A stretch of 64,000 nucleotides of DNA from Leptospira noguchii serovar Panama str. CZ214 (GCF_000306255.2 NZ_AKWY02000021.1:1-64000), one strand, 5' to 3'; positions 15,099-28,915 are shown, numbered from the stretch's first letter. The notes: generated from the sequence alone by a model not told the origin. Numbers and translations are program-made.

Positions 15099-16466
15099 TT
15101 AACTCGCGGCTTTTGAAAATTTTTTATAGAGAGATTTGTTTCCGCCGGGAGGTTTTCCAATATCTACCCCCGCTTTTAGAAGTTCTAACCTGAGTTCTTT
15201 ACGAAAAGAGTGATAGTCTACTTCCACAGCGTGCCTTTGCCCTCCTTCAAACGTAAAGTGAGGATGATCAATTTCGTGTTGAATTGCTGCCTTAAGATCT
15301 TTTGGACGTTTGTATTTTCCTAAAATTTCCAAACAAGCTAGTTTGGCTTGATAATCTGCCATCGGCCAGATACAACCCACCGGTTGAAACAAACCGATAA
15401 AATACAAATTTTGATAATCGTTATGTATCATCTTACGAAAGAGAGGAATTTTTTCAACGTGTTGAAAATCGATCAAAGATTTATCAAAAAAAGGAAACGT
15501 AGTCCAAAAACCGGTGCAAGCGCAGATGATGTCGAAACGTTCTCTGGTTCCGTCTATAAATTCTACTTCTTTGCCGTGTAATTTTTTAATCGCAGGGCGA
15601 GGGTTGATTCTACCGTGACGGATAAAATCCAGAAGATCCGAATTTAAAGTTGGATGATGACTGAGAGCCAAGTTTTTATTTTCTGGAAGGCCGTAGTTTC
15701 TATAAGAACCTTGTAATATATAAATTAACTTACTAAGAGCAAATTGTTTTATGATGGATGGAATCCAACTTGGAGTTTTTGCCGCAAACACGTCGGAAGG
15801 CATACCAAAAAGAAATTTCGGAAAAAACCATTGAGGACTTCTCATCGATAACTTTACGCTATTGGCGACTCTTGCGGATTCGACTGCAACGTCACAAGCC
15901 GAGTTCCCGGCTCCGATAACTAAAATATCTTTTCCTTTCCATTCGTTTGTAACACCTTTGAAATCGTGAGAATGTAAAAATTTGCCGGTAAACTTACCTT
16001 CATATTCTGGATATTTAGGATCCCAGTGATGTCCGTTTGCAACCATGAGTATATCAAAAAGTTCTACTTTCTTTTTTTTAGAAGCATTCGTATATTCTAC
16101 TTTCCATTCCTCGTTAGACGTTCTGGTAATTTTTTGAATGGTATGATGAAATCGAATTTTCTTATAGACTCCGAAATGTTTTGCATAAGATTCAAAGTAA
16201 GTTTGAAGTTGTTTGTGGTTTGGATATTCGGGATAGTCTTCGGGCATTGGAAAGTCTTCATATTCGGACCAAACTTTAGAACTGATAATATGAGTATTTT
16301 CGTAGACGCTCGAATGACCGGTTTTGGCGTTGAAAACCCAGTTTCCGCCGACTTTATCATTTTTTTCGAAAACTACTACGTCCAAACCGTATTCGACACA
16401 ATTCTTTCCGGCGGCAATTCCGCTTGGTCCAGCACCTATCACACAAACTCTGACGTTCGATTTCAT
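15099..16466 (-). CDS. Flavin-containing monooxygenase
   Basis: 455 residues. The FAD motif VIGAGPSGIAAGKN lies at about 9-22, followed by VVVFEKNDKVGGNW. The NADPH motif VIGAGNSACDVAVESA is at about 188. Between them is GKFLHSHDFKG, which matches the flavin monooxygenase fingerprint FxGxxxHxxxY only loosely. These enzymes hydroxylate soft nucleophiles (N or S) or carry out Baeyer-Villiger reactions with O2 and NADPH. AAGGAAAGGTCAA before the ATG is a good ribosome-binding site. The gene appears to stand alone. Confidence 0.9.
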   Translation of the reverse strand: MKSNVRVCVIGAGPSGIAAGKNCVEYGLDVVVFEKNDKVGGNWVFNAKTGHSSVYENTHIISSKVWSEYEDFPMPEDYPEYPNHKQLQTYFESYAKHFGVYKKIRFHHTIQKITRTSNEEWKVEYTNASKKKKVELFDILMVANGHHWDPKYPEYEGKFTGKFLHSHDFKGVTNEWKGKDILVIGAGNSACDVAVESARVANSVKLSMRSPQWFFPKFLFGMPSDVFAAKTPSWIPSIIKQFALSKLIYILQGSYRNYGLPENKNLALSHHPTLNSDLLDFIRHGRINPRPAIKKLHGKEVEFIDGTRERFDIICACTGFWTTFPFFDKSLIDFQHVEKIPLFRKMIHNDYQNLYFIGLFQPVGCIWPMADYQAKLACLEILGKYKRPKDLKAAIQHEIDHPHFTFEGGQRHAVEVDYHSFRKELRLELLKAGVDIGKPPGGNKSLYKKFSKAAS

Positions 16467-16498
16467 TTGACCTTTCCTTTACGTTTTACTTAAGAATT

Positions 16499-16571
16499 CT
16501 ATAATAGAGTACTACAAATTTTTATCGTAAAAGCACCGTTTAGGTGCAAAATATTAAGTACTTTATTATAG
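16499..16571. repeat. Imperfect inverted repeat with family epsilon sequence
   Basis: CTATAATAGAGTAC at 16499-16512 and GTACTTTATTATAG at 16558-16571 are complementary at 13 of 14 positions. The right half (AAAATATTAAGTACTTTATT) is shared with the epsilon repeats at 33985 and 37362. The remaining DNA up to 17020 is AT-rich and carries the dispersed CCGAGTAG motif at about 16845. Confidence 0.5.
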
Positions 16572-17020
16572 AGTTATCAGTAGAATCATTCGTGAAATTA
16601 ATTAGAATATCAACGAATACTATATTTTCGAAAGATCCTATTTATGTAGAATTTAGATGCAAGAAATTTTAAGTAAAAAATAAGAATTAGTTCACTTTTC
16701 AATCTTGCTACTTGGGCGCATGAAAATGGTCTAAAAGTTAACGGTAATTTTTTAAAGATCTAGAAGTCCTTTCGAAATTGCGCCAAACCTAGAGTTTCTC
16801 ACATTCTAAGTTTTGAAACAAATGCGGCATAGTATCTTTTTATATGTCCGAGTAGCAATTTGCCTATTCTTGGATCGAGAAAAATTAGATTTTCTTTTTA
16901 TACTTATATAAGAACGTTTTTATAAACTTTTAAAATACGTACGGGTTATTGGTTCATTTAAAAACTTTATATTGAAAATTTGAGAACAATTATTACTTGA
17001 ATTATATGAGGGGAGTTTCT

Positions 17021-17107
17021 ATGAAATTTAAAAAGAATCATCCTTCAATCAAATTTTTACACAAAATCACTGTTTTGCGGGATATGTTTTTTTCCCTTGG
17101 AATTTAA
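17021..17107 (+). CDS. Possible 28-residue peptide or gene remnant
   Basis: ATG to TAA, 28 residues starting MKFKKNHPSIKF and ending DMFFSLGI. It is preceded by a strong GAGGGGAG with 6-base spacing, which is why it is listed. It is basic at the start and hydrophobic at the end. No homolog is known to me, and it could be the surviving 5' end of a lost gene. Confidence 0.3.
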   Translation: MKFKKNHPSIKFLHKITVLRDMFFSLGI

Positions 17108-17167
17108 ACTCAATGTTACGGTCGTAACATAATAATCTCCTTCGTATTGGTACTCACGTTAGTATAT

Positions 17168-17533
17168 TTAAAAACCGTCAGGAGTAAACGCTGCCCTATA
17201 CGCTTCCGGTGGACAAGATAAAAAAGAGCAGGATTTGGCCCCTGAATCTTCAAACCAAATTCCTTTCGAAGTCAAGTTCTCGCAGGAAATCCGGATCGAA
17301 TTTGATTTTTGACGACCCGAAGAATAACCTTGACAACTCAAAACAGGAATGTTCGAAAAGCAGGAACAGTTTCCTTGAAAGGCCTGAGTATCTGTGCAAT
17401 AGACACAATCCGAACGGGTTTCGTTAAAAGTGTTTGCAAGCAAACGAATCATCAGATCCTGGTTTACTTTTTTCTCTTCATTTTGACAAAAAAGAATCGA
17501 AACGATTAAGAATATTAAAATGTACTTTTTCAT
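17168..17533 (-). CDS. Cys-rich putative lipoprotein downstream of a TonB receptor
   Basis: 121 residues. The signal sequence ends in SILFC, with Cys16 as the probable lipidation site. The mature part contains ten Cys after Cys16, many in pairs (CVYCTD, NCSCFS, CSFLSCPP). This fits a disulfide-bonded or metal-binding periplasmic protein. The start is only 10 bp after the stop of the TonB receptor gene, with TAGGAGATTATTT before the ATG, so the two are probably co-transcribed. I recognise no family. A role in metal binding next to the receptor is inference. Confidence 0.7.
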   Translation of the reverse strand: MKKYILIFLIVSILFCQNEEKKVNQDLMIRLLANTFNETRSDCVYCTDTQAFQGNCSCFSNIPVLSCQGYSSGRQKSNSIRISCENLTSKGIWFEDSGAKSCSFLSCPPEAYRAAFTPDGF

Positions 17534-17543
17534 AAATAATCTC

Positions 17544-19877
<2,334 letters not shown>

Positions 19878-19929
19878 AAAAAACTCCCGGACAAAAGTCC
19901 ATTCAGATCAAAAAATGAAAAAAATTAAT

Positions 19930-20262
19930 TTAAGAAATTGGGAGTGAAAAAGGAGGTGCGCGTCCGAATTGATTTTGATGGAAATCGAAAGGTAGGATGA
20001 AAATTTCAAATGAGATTCTAATTTTTTTGAGAGAAACTGAAAGTAGGTTTCCGTTTAAAAAATCTGGATTCCAAAAAGAATTTGATTCCCTTTGGAACTG
20101 ACAGATCGGACAAGAGACGATTTGTTTTGTATCCTTATTTGTAGAAAAGTAGACTCCGGAAAATTTTTGAATTTCTTGCTCTATATGGATATGAAGGCCC
20201 GAACTCACAAAAACTGTGAGTAAGATGGAGAGAAATCCGGATTTGAGACCTTGTAGGAGCAT
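19930..20262 (-). CDS. Small membrane-anchored protein with CPIC and RAPP motifs
   Basis: 110 residues. One N-terminal hydrophobic segment (about 7-26) is followed by HIHIEQEIQ, a CPICQFQ motif near residue 51, and a C-terminal FGRAPPFSLPIS. His-rich, CPxC-containing small proteins ending in R(A)PP are found beside metal-linked TonB receptors (DUF2946-like), and this fits that pattern. It precedes the receptor gene by 52 bp on the same strand. I infer a role in metal handling in the periplasm. No clear Shine-Dalgarno is seen, so the start is less certain. Confidence 0.6.
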   Translation of the reverse strand: MLLQGLKSGFLSILLTVFVSSGLHIHIEQEIQKFSGVYFSTNKDTKQIVSCPICQFQRESNSFWNPDFLNGNLLSVSLKKIRISFEIFILPFDFHQNQFGRAPPFSLPIS

Positions 20263-20274
20263 CGTATGTATATG

Positions 20275-20294
20275 ACTGCTAATGATAAATCAGT
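20275..20294. promoter_or_regulatory. Possible operator upstream of the TonB receptor unit
   Basis: ACTGCTAATGATAAATCAGT, 13 bp before the start at 20262, is an AT-rich partial dyad (ACTG/CAGT ends) containing TAATGATAAAT, which loosely resembles Fur/Zur-type sites. The position suits a repressor site, but similarity is weak. Confidence 0.25.
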
Positions 20295-20539
20295 ATTAAT
20301 AAGATCAAGCAGAAAATGAAATCGTGGATTGGAAATGTAGAGAGTATTTTAGAATTTTGTTTGTAAAAAAACAATTGGGTCTTAGTTCCGACATTCCCCG
20401 GTTTCAGAATCAAATCCAGACGGTTTATAAAACCTAATTTCTCCGCGAAAAATAAAATGTGGGAACTCATAGGAATTTAGATTCTACAGCCAATTTTCAA
20501 AAGATGGTTCAAGAACGTAAAAAGTTATATTTGAAAAAA

Positions 20540-20730
20540 TTAATTAACTAACTTGAGTTTGACATAAGATAACTATGATTCTGAAAAAAGTTTAAATCTG
20601 AACTTTGCAGATTGATTTTTAAATGTGGGAACTACCACAATTTATAAAATAGAAGTTTATAACAATTGAACCTGCCGTATTCAAACGTGGGAACTACTGC
20701 AAATCTACGATTCGTGATAGTTCCCACAGA
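20540..20730. repeat. Dispersed repeat, eta-like
   Basis: Contains GTGGGAACTACCACAATTTA and the following AGAAGTTTATAACAATTGAA, both repeated almost exactly in the element at 28276-28552. It starts with AACTTGAGTTTGACATAAGA, a diverged IS982-type end. Confidence 0.55.
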
Positions 20731-20759
20731 TTAAGTCGCATTACAAATTTTTAAACATT

Positions 20760-20860
20760 AGAGTTGTTGAAAAATTCCATAGTTCAATTTAATAAAACTT
20801 TTTTAATCGACCGTTTCCATGAAATAGAAACAGGTAGAAAATTAATTTTTCAAAAACTCT
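20760..20860. repeat. Dispersed repeat family gamma
   Basis: 101 bp from AGAGTTGTTGAAAAATT to TTTTTCAAAAACTCT, with the internal family sequence CGACCGTTTCCATGAAATAG. Confidence 0.75.
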
Positions 20861-20938
20861 ATTTATTTTTTATGTAAAAATCAGGTTTTTATAAAACGAA
20901 TCTTACATAGAGCTCAAGTTAACTAACGTGAATTCGGT

Positions 20939-21823
<885 letters not shown>

Positions 21824-21832
<9 letters not shown>

Positions 21833-21875
21833 ATTGAACTCCTTTTTGCTGAAAGTTTGGTTCAATATGGATCTG
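21824..21875 (-). promoter_or_regulatory. Hairpin burying the transposase start codon
   Basis: CAGATCCATATTGAAC at 21824-21839 is perfectly complementary to 21860-21875, with a 20-base loop. In mRNA the left arm contains the transposase AUG (21830-21832), and the Shine-Dalgarno lies at the loop edge. Transcripts begun outside the element would fold and hide the start, whereas a transcript starting within the distal arm or loop would not. IS10 and IS50 use such folding to block read-through expression. Confidence 0.75.
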
Positions 21876-21934
21876 GCGCTTTTGAGTACAAGATCTTTCT
21901 CTTTTTTCCCACCTTACGCCGAACTCACGTTAAC

Positions 21935-22223
21935 TAACGTAAATTTACGCGAAAGGGATATCGATGCGAGGAAACTAAAGCAGAACGCTCTCAAACTCAG
22001 TATCTCAACTCCCTGAACTCAATGCATCGCTTTGCAGGTCGTTCGACAGATCGCGTTGAACTCAGCAGAACGCTCTCTATGGATCGCGTTCTATATTGAA
22101 ATTAAAGAATATTAGTATATAATATTTACTGCATGCAATTTATTGATCAGAGCTGAGAGCCCGGTCCGGCTGCCTGTGGCAAGCCGGATTTGCACTGATT
22201 TTATTACGCCCCTGCTCACGTTA
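21935..22223. repeat. Dispersed repeat family beta, copy B, with IS982-type ends
   Basis: 289 bp, TAACGTAAATTTACGCGAAA at the left and CTGCTCACGTTA at the right. Inside are the family landmarks CTCTCAAACTCAGTATCTCA, GGATCGCGTTCTATATTGAA and a GC-rich arm GCCCGGTCCGGCTGCC pairing with GGCAAGCCGGA. Its last three bases are the stop codon of the alpha/beta hydrolase gene. Confidence 0.8.
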
Positions 22224-23054
22224 ACCAAGAACGCGTAAAATTCTATCTAAAGTTTTTTGTTTTTCTTCAAACGGAAAGAAATGAGTAGTTTTCGGCCAGA
22301 TTTCTAAGGAAGATCGATCATTACCGGAAATGATTTTTTTTGCTGTATTTGGAGAACAAACTTCGTGTGGATCGGGAATCGTGATATGCGTTTCTGTTTT
22401 AATTTTCCTAAATTGAAATAAACTACGATAACTTACCGAGTCAAAAATTTTTGCTTCCACTTCTGGAAGACAATAGAGGAGTGCTTCCTCATTGGCGCCT
22501 AATCGAAAACAACTTTGAATATAATCATCGTAAATCCCGTCGTCCCAACGCGAGAAAGAAGGAGTTCTTTTGTAAATTTTACGGACGGTATCAAGATTTT
22601 TAAATTCTCTTCTACGTTTGATCGCTACTTGAGCCAGAGGGTTATGAAAAATACGGGAATACGTAATTTGTAAAAAATTTAATGCAACCGGATCGTGAGC
22701 GATTACCTTCTTAAATTTATTAGGAGAGTGATACGACGCTAAAAGAAGACTTGCGCCTCCTAAAGAATGTCCGATTCCAATGACGTTATTAAGATTTTCG
22801 GTTTCAATCAGAGAAAGAACCTGATCTCTAAAAAAATACCAGTTCTTAAAATTCAAAGTAGAATCTGACTTTCCGTGACCTGCAAAATCCAGTGCAATTA
22901 CTCTGTGTGAATTTTGTAAAGACTCGATATAAAATTTATAAGTCAACGCGCTGTATCCATTTGCGTGACAGATGAGGATTGTAGGTTTGGATTTAGAATT
23001 GGTATCTATATAGGAAAGATTAAGTCCTCGAAAGTGAAACGTTTTTCTTAACAT
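22221..23054 (-). CDS. Alpha/beta hydrolase
   Basis: 277 residues from the ATG at 23054 (MLRKTFHFRG); the frame is open to a TTG at 23129, but the added 25 residues are unlike the family. Nucleophile elbow IGIGHSLGGASLL (Ser), oxyanion region ILICHANGYSALTYKF, an Asp in IPDPHEVC and a C-terminal His in KTTHFFPFEE give a complete triad. Substrate is unknown; this fold covers esterases, lipases and haloalkane dehalogenases. The stop codon TAA coincides with the end of a beta repeat. Divergent from the transporter gene at 23131. Confidence 0.88.
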   Translation of the reverse strand: MLRKTFHFRGLNLSYIDTNSKSKPTILICHANGYSALTYKFYIESLQNSHRVIALDFAGHGKSDSTLNFKNWYFFRDQVLSLIETENLNNVIGIGHSLGGASLLLASYHSPNKFKKVIAHDPVALNFLQITYSRIFHNPLAQVAIKRRREFKNLDTVRKIYKRTPSFSRWDDGIYDDYIQSCFRLGANEEALLYCLPEVEAKIFDSVSYRSLFQFRKIKTETHITIPDPHEVCSPNTAKKIISGNDRSSLEIWPKTTHFFPFEEKQKTLDRILRVLG

Positions 23055-23130
23055 AATAAAAGATTTGACCTTGATCTTTCCAAATCCTTCGGTGGACTGG
23101 TTTTCGTAAAGCCAAAACCGGAAACACAAT

Positions 23131-23508
23131 ATGCAAATTCAAGTTTTAGTCGTATTTATAGTAGCACTTGTATTTAACGCACTTGCCAATATTCTAATAA
23201 AGGCAAGCTCTTTGAAAGACGTATCAGAAAAACCGGATGGGATACTACAAGTAATTTTAAATCCAATGTTTATTGGAGGATTGGCATCCTTTGGCTTCGC
23301 ATTATTGGGGTATCGTTTTGTATTGGGCAAGGGATTAAAATTATCACTAGCTTATCCGGTATTTACAAGCGCTGGTTTTATTCTGGTGTTGATCGTATCT
23401 TCTATTGCGTTTAAGGAAAGATTGACCTGGCCACAATGGGCGGGAATTATCTTGATAATCGTAGGGGTATGGTTATGCGCCGCAAATATGTTCGAAACAA
23501 AATCTTAA
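23131..23508 (+). CDS. Small four-helix drug/metabolite transporter
   Basis: 125 residues with four hydrophobic segments (about 3-23, 44-65, 72-92, 98-119). Length and layout fit the small multidrug resistance/EamA-half family of inner-membrane proteins, which work as dimers. AYPVFTSAGFILVLIVSSIAFKE is a family-like third helix followed by the ERLTWPQWAGIILIIVGVW segment. The conserved Glu of EmrE-type exporters in helix 1 is not obvious, so multidrug export should not be assumed. Confidence 0.75.
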   Translation: MQIQVLVVFIVALVFNALANILIKASSLKDVSEKPDGILQVILNPMFIGGLASFGFALLGYRFVLGKGLKLSLAYPVFTSAGFILVLIVSSIAFKERLTWPQWAGIILIIVGVWLCAANMFETKS

Positions 23509-23592
23509 ATTACTTTTTAAGATTCAAAATGCAATAGTCAATCAATTGTATAAGAAAAATATTATATAACAATGTTCTCAAAAAGTTGTAAA

Positions 23593-24669
23593 TCATTCAA
23601 ACTTAACTTGAAAAATCTGATTTGCACTAGAATCAGCAACAAGTAGTCTTTGATTCAAACAATCTACTTTAACTACGCCGATCGACATAAATGTGTGGGC
23701 AATCGTAGAAACGTTAAGAAAAGGATCTACGATACGGATTCTATTTGAATTTGCGTCTGATACAAACATATAACCGCTGTTATCTAGAGAAATAAAAGCA
23801 GGGCCGAAAAATGAAGCGTTTGTTCCGTTCCCATCCACGTCCGCCCCAACTCCGTTTCCCAAAAGAGTGGATACGGTAGAAGTTTTGAGATCTATTTTTC
23901 TAATTCTATGATCTTGAATGTCTGCAGCCAGTAAACTATCTGTTTTATGATCATAAGCAATTCCTAATGGAGATTTAAAACGAGCCGAAGCTAAATCTCC
24001 GTCCAAATAACCCGAAATTCCTCCGGAAAGAGTGCTCACATTTCCAGAGTTTAGATCAATCTTTCGGATTGTATGATTGCCCAACTCCCCCACGTATAAG
24101 TTTCTTTCAGGATCTATATCCATAAAAAAAGGACCGTTAAACAAGGAGTTGAGTCTATCTCCGTTTTGAAGACTGCTCGATCCGGAAGAACTTCCAGCAA
24201 ACAAGGAAAATTGTTCCATAGAATCTATCTTATAAATTTGAGAACTGTCTTTGCAGGAAACGTATTTGTCTCCGGTAAACGGATCGAACTTAATGCCGGA
24301 AGGATCTTCTAAAGGTAAGTTTGTAGAAAGGGTTTTTACGTTTCCAGAGGGATCAATTTTACGAATCAGGTTGGCCATCTGATCGCTCACAAAAATATTT
24401 CCAGAAGTATCTACTTCTAAACCAAAAGGAGTTTTGAAAGAAGCTGTGGAAGTTGTACCATCTACGCTTACTGCAGCACCGGTACCGGCAAACAAACTAA
24501 CAATAGGTTTGTTTGTAATTTTAAGAGAACAAAGATAACATTCCTTAAGGATACAGTCCAAGATTGTGTTTTCAATCCAAGCCTGACTCATAAAAATGCT
24601 AGGATTATAAACAGAAGAAGGGGAACAAGAAATCAATACTAAAATGAAAATCAAAATTCTATAGAACAT
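23593..24669 (-). CDS. NHL-repeat lipoprotein
   Basis: 358 residues. Signal sequence ending in VLISC (Cys15) marks a lipoprotein. At least five NHL-type beta-propeller repeats follow, for example FKTPFGLEVDTSGNIFVSDQ, NLIRKIDPSGNVKTL, NGPFFMDIDPERNLYVGELG and HTIRKIDLNSGNVSTLSG. NHL propellers bind proteins, RNA or ligands; leptospiral secreted versions have no settled function. AAAAAGGTAATT before the ATG is a fair ribosome-binding site. It converges with the transporter gene. Confidence 0.88.
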   Translation of the reverse strand: MFYRILIFILVLISCSPSSVYNPSIFMSQAWIENTILDCILKECYLCSLKITNKPIVSLFAGTGAAVSVDGTTSTASFKTPFGLEVDTSGNIFVSDQMANLIRKIDPSGNVKTLSTNLPLEDPSGIKFDPFTGDKYVSCKDSSQIYKIDSMEQFSLFAGSSSGSSSLQNGDRLNSLFNGPFFMDIDPERNLYVGELGNHTIRKIDLNSGNVSTLSGGISGYLDGDLASARFKSPLGIAYDHKTDSLLAADIQDHRIRKIDLKTSTVSTLLGNGVGADVDGNGTNASFFGPAFISLDNSGYMFVSDANSNRIRIVDPFLNVSTIAHTFMSIGVVKVDCLNQRLLVADSSANQIFQVKFE

Positions 24670-24786
24670 AATTACCTTTTTAAGAATTAGAATGAATTTT
24701 TTTATAGAAAACTACAGTGGGTTTTTACGAAAATATAGAAGTTGTGTTTATTGCTCAGAATTATATGATAAAGTACTTAATGCAAT

Positions 24787-24876
24787 AAGTTATTGAAAAA
24801 TTTCAAAGTGGCGATTAACAAAACGACCGTTTCCATAAAACAGAAACAGCGGAGAATAAAATATTCAACAACTATA
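24787..24876. repeat. Dispersed repeat family gamma, diverged
   Basis: AGTTATTGAAAAATTTCAAA at the left, ATATTCAACAACTATAAT at the right, and the family core GACCGTTTCCATAAAACAG between. Confidence 0.65.
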
Positions 24877-24894
24877 ATATTCCACACATCAATC

Positions 24895-25100
24895 ATGTAA
24901 ATTCTGTGTAAGAAAGATTCGCGAATCCGGACCACGCTTTCGGTTTAGATCAACAAATTGAGAGAACAAAATCTTTTCTTGAATTCAATTTGTTATAGAA
25001 TGCGATTTGTCGAACGAGACGCTTTAGTTTGAAAGAGCATTTTGCTGAAGTTTCCCGGTCTCAATCGCTTTCGAATTGAATTATGCCGAACTCGCGTTAA
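24895..25100. repeat. Dispersed repeat family beta, copy F (inverted)
   Basis: GCGAATCCGGACCACGCTTT at the left and CTCAATCGCTTTCGAATTG near the right, ending TTATGCCGAACTCGCGTTA, an IS982-type end. An epsilon-like tail (GCACTCAATTTTATAGGGATCGGTA) follows to about 25152. Open frames in this stretch are repeat-derived. Confidence 0.7.
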
Positions 25101-25260
25101 TCGACGCTTTATCACAACATTTACGGGCACTCAATTTTATAGGGATCGGTAAAGAGTTGTTAGGTTTAAGCCTGAATTGCAGCGCGGAAATACTGAATAT
25201 AAAAAAAGGTATCTCAAATAGATCTTTTCATCTGAATGGGAGAAGAGAGGTCGTAAGTCA

Positions 25261-26433
25261 ATGAATCAAGGTCCACTTTCAGGAATCAAAGTAATCGATT
25301 TAAGTTTATTGTTACCTGGTCCATTATGTTCTATGTATTTGGGGGATATGGGCGCCGAAGTAATAAAAGTAGAAAATCCCAGGGCGATGGATGCAACTAG
25401 GGTGATGTTTAAAAAAGTGAATGGAGCTCCCTCTTTATATTTGATGCTCAATCGAAATAAAAAAGCGATCACTCTCAACCTAAAAAAAGAAAAATCTAGA
25501 GAGATACTTTTTAAATTATTAGAAAATGCTGATGTACTTTTGGAAGGATTTAGGCCGGATGGACTTGCCAAAATGGGATATGGATATGACGATTTAAAGG
25601 AACGTTTTCCTAAATTGATTTATTGCGGAATTTATGGATATGGAACGGAAGGGAAATATAGAAATTTTGCGGGACACGACGTAAATTATCTCTCGCTCTC
25701 TGGAGTACTTTCACAGACCGGAAAAACACCTCAGATTCCAGGATACCAACTTGCGGATATAGGAGGGGGGACTATGACTGCTCTTTCTTCAATTTTGGCG
25801 GCTTTGTATGCAAGAGAAAAAACGGGAAAGGGACAAAAAATTTCCGTCTCCATGATGGATTCGTCATTGCAGTTTTTATCCTTGTATGGAGGGATTTACG
25901 GAGCCACCGGAAAAAATCCAGAAGGAGGAAATGAATTACTTTCTGGTAAATTACCGAATTATAATGTTTATCAAACCAAGGAAGGTCGTTGGGTAGCATT
26001 AGGCGCTCTTGAAGATATGTTTTTTAAAACTTTTTTACGGCAGTCCGGGTTGGATAAACATTTGGAAGAATTCCCAGCAGAAGAAAAAAACTTTCTAAAA
26101 TGGAAGGAAATACTTACTACCTATTTTTCTACAAAAACATTCGAAGATTTGAATGTTCTTTTTGAAAATGAGGATTCTTGTTTAACTCCTGTAAAAACAA
26201 TAGAGGAGGTAATTAAGGACCCGGTATTCCAAGAAAGTGGAATGGTTATGAAAAAAAAACATCCCGATTACGGAGATTATTTTCAGTTCGGAGCTCCTTT
26301 TTCATTTTCCGAAACTCCTGTAACATATCGTTTGGACCCTCCGAGCCACGGGGAACATAATGAGTCTATCTACCGAACTTTAGGGTATACCGTGGAAGAA
26401 ATAGAAACGATGAAAAAGGAAAAAGTGATTTGA
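25261..26433 (+). CDS. CaiB/BaiF-type CoA-transferase or acyl-CoA racemase
   Basis: 390 residues. Family III CoA-transferase fold: N-terminal GIKVIDLSLLLPGPLCSMYLGDMGAEVIKVENP, CoA-binding MLNRNKKAITLNLKKEK, and the catalytic Asp in FAGHDVNYLSLSG. The C-terminus has LDPPSHGEHNESIYRTLGY, also typical. These enzymes move CoA between carboxylic acids or, as alpha-methylacyl-CoA racemases, interconvert 2-methyl stereoisomers; the YLSLSG-containing core resembles the racemase side, which would suit branched fatty acid breakdown beside the acyl-CoA dehydrogenase 273 bp downstream. AGAGAGGTCG precedes the ATG. Confidence 0.9.
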   Translation: MNQGPLSGIKVIDLSLLLPGPLCSMYLGDMGAEVIKVENPRAMDATRVMFKKVNGAPSLYLMLNRNKKAITLNLKKEKSREILFKLLENADVLLEGFRPDGLAKMGYGYDDLKERFPKLIYCGIYGYGTEGKYRNFAGHDVNYLSLSGVLSQTGKTPQIPGYQLADIGGGTMTALSSILAALYAREKTGKGQKISVSMMDSSLQFLSLYGGIYGATGKNPEGGNELLSGKLPNYNVYQTKEGRWVALGALEDMFFKTFLRQSGLDKHLEEFPAEEKNFLKWKEILTTYFSTKTFEDLNVLFENEDSCLTPVKTIEEVIKDPVFQESGMVMKKKHPDYGDYFQFGAPFSFSETPVTYRLDPPSHGEHNESIYRTLGYTVEEIETMKKEKVI

Positions 26434-26699
26434 ATTTCATCGAGAAACAATTGAAGACAAGAAATATTTTCTCAACTATAGACATTCTATAAATTGTGAA
26501 CAGAACGTTCGTTCTTTGAAATTTAAAAACAAATTAGTTTTAAAAAGATTTTGTGAGGGTCTGGAAAATTTTAAACATAGAATGAATAAAAAAAATAAAA
26601 AACAAACAGATCATCGGTTTTTTCTTTTATATTTTGGTTTGATCTAATCACTGTAAAAAAAAAAGTAGGATTAGAATATTCTCTTAAGATAAGAAGGGC

Positions 26700-27870
<1,171 letters not shown>

Positions 27871-27968
27871 GAAAATTAGAATTTTTGAAAGTATCTTTCG
27901 ATTGGGAGCAATTTGAAAAAATTGAATTTCGGATCGAAACGAAAGTTCAAAAGTTTGGATCAGAGATT

Positions 27969-28002
27969 AGGCGTTCGGTGTTATCATCGAGCGCCTTTTT
28001 TA
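27969..28002 (+). terminator. Rho-independent terminator after the acyl-CoA dehydrogenase gene
   Basis: AGGCGTTCG and CGAGCGCCT form a stem with one bulge around GTGTTATCAT, followed by a run of T broken by one A. Confidence 0.8.
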
Positions 28003-28070
28003 TTTTGTTTGTGGTTATGATGAATCATTTGCGACTACAGAATAGGTAGCTCAATTTCTTTTCCTATTTA

Positions 28071-28275
28071 GAGCCTGTCCCAAAACCCAAAGAATTTTAC
28101 GCGATCATTCTTTAGAAAATTTTAATAAACTACAGTAGTTCCCACAGATTTTGTCTCATTTGGTACTTTGGGAACTTTCAAGCAGTACTAATCTAGTTCA
28201 ATTTTCGTAGTAGCTCCCATATTTTATGAAACAAAGCAAACACCTGTCGGTGTTTAGGTTTTTGGACAAGCTCTT
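28071..28275. repeat. Dispersed repeat family delta, copy 2
   Basis: 205 bp from GAGCCTGTCCCAAAACCC to GGTTTTTGGACAAGCTCTT. The first 85 bases match 10235-10320 closely. Confidence 0.75.
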
Positions 28276-28552
28276 AACGTGAGTTCTGTGTAAAGTTGGA
28301 ATAGATCAATTCCTTAAATGTGGGAACTGCTGCAAAATTCCGTTCGGAAAAGTATGATTTAAAATCGTAAAAAAATAAAAAGAGACGTGAATTGTGGGAA
28401 CTACCACAATTTAAAAAATAGAAGTTTATAACAATTGAACCTGTCGTATTCAAGTTGGGAACTATTACAAATCACGGTTTTACGAACAAATTCTAAAATT
28501 CTAGGAACTCATACTTTAAAAAAAGTTTTTTTCAGCCGGACTCACGCTAAAA
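28276..28552. repeat. Dispersed repeat (eta) with IS982-type ends
   Basis: Starts AACGTGAGTTCTGTGTAAAG directly after the delta copy and ends CAGCCGGACTCACGCTAA. Inside are three GTGGGAACTxxxxC-type motifs. Part of the centre recurs at 20610-20690. The remaining sequence to 28915 has further GTAGTTCCCAC motifs and no supported gene. Confidence 0.6.
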
Positions 28553-28915
28553 TGGGATTTAAATTTTGATGCTGGTCGCAAAACAGTAGTTTTGTGCAGA
28601 AGCTTGATTGGACGATGATTCTTTTGGTATTTCATAGTTAGTTACACAATTTTCAAAGTTTAACTGGTTTGCAGTAGTTCCCACAGATTAAGTTCGTATA
28701 ATAAATTTTTAAACATTCATTTTTTGTGATTCTATCCGTGGGAGTTCCCACGTTTATTTTTATGGAAAAATCAAGTCTTTATTTTTATAAAACGAATCTC
28801 TTATTCTTATGCCGAACTTACTGGTTTTTCAATATTGAATGTGTAATTAAAATTGTTTTAAATTCGAATTGACAGCATAGGTTCACATTCAAACCATTGA
28901 CTCAGGATGGTCCAA

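Noticed and set aside
20279..20470. 63-codon minus-strand frame before the CPIC/RAPP gene
   Set aside because: No Shine-Dalgarno and no family. The region more plausibly holds the promoter of the downstream unit.
25076..25264. 62-codon frame upstream of the CoA-transferase gene
   Set aside because: It begins inside a beta repeat end and has no ribosome-binding site. It overlaps the real start region.
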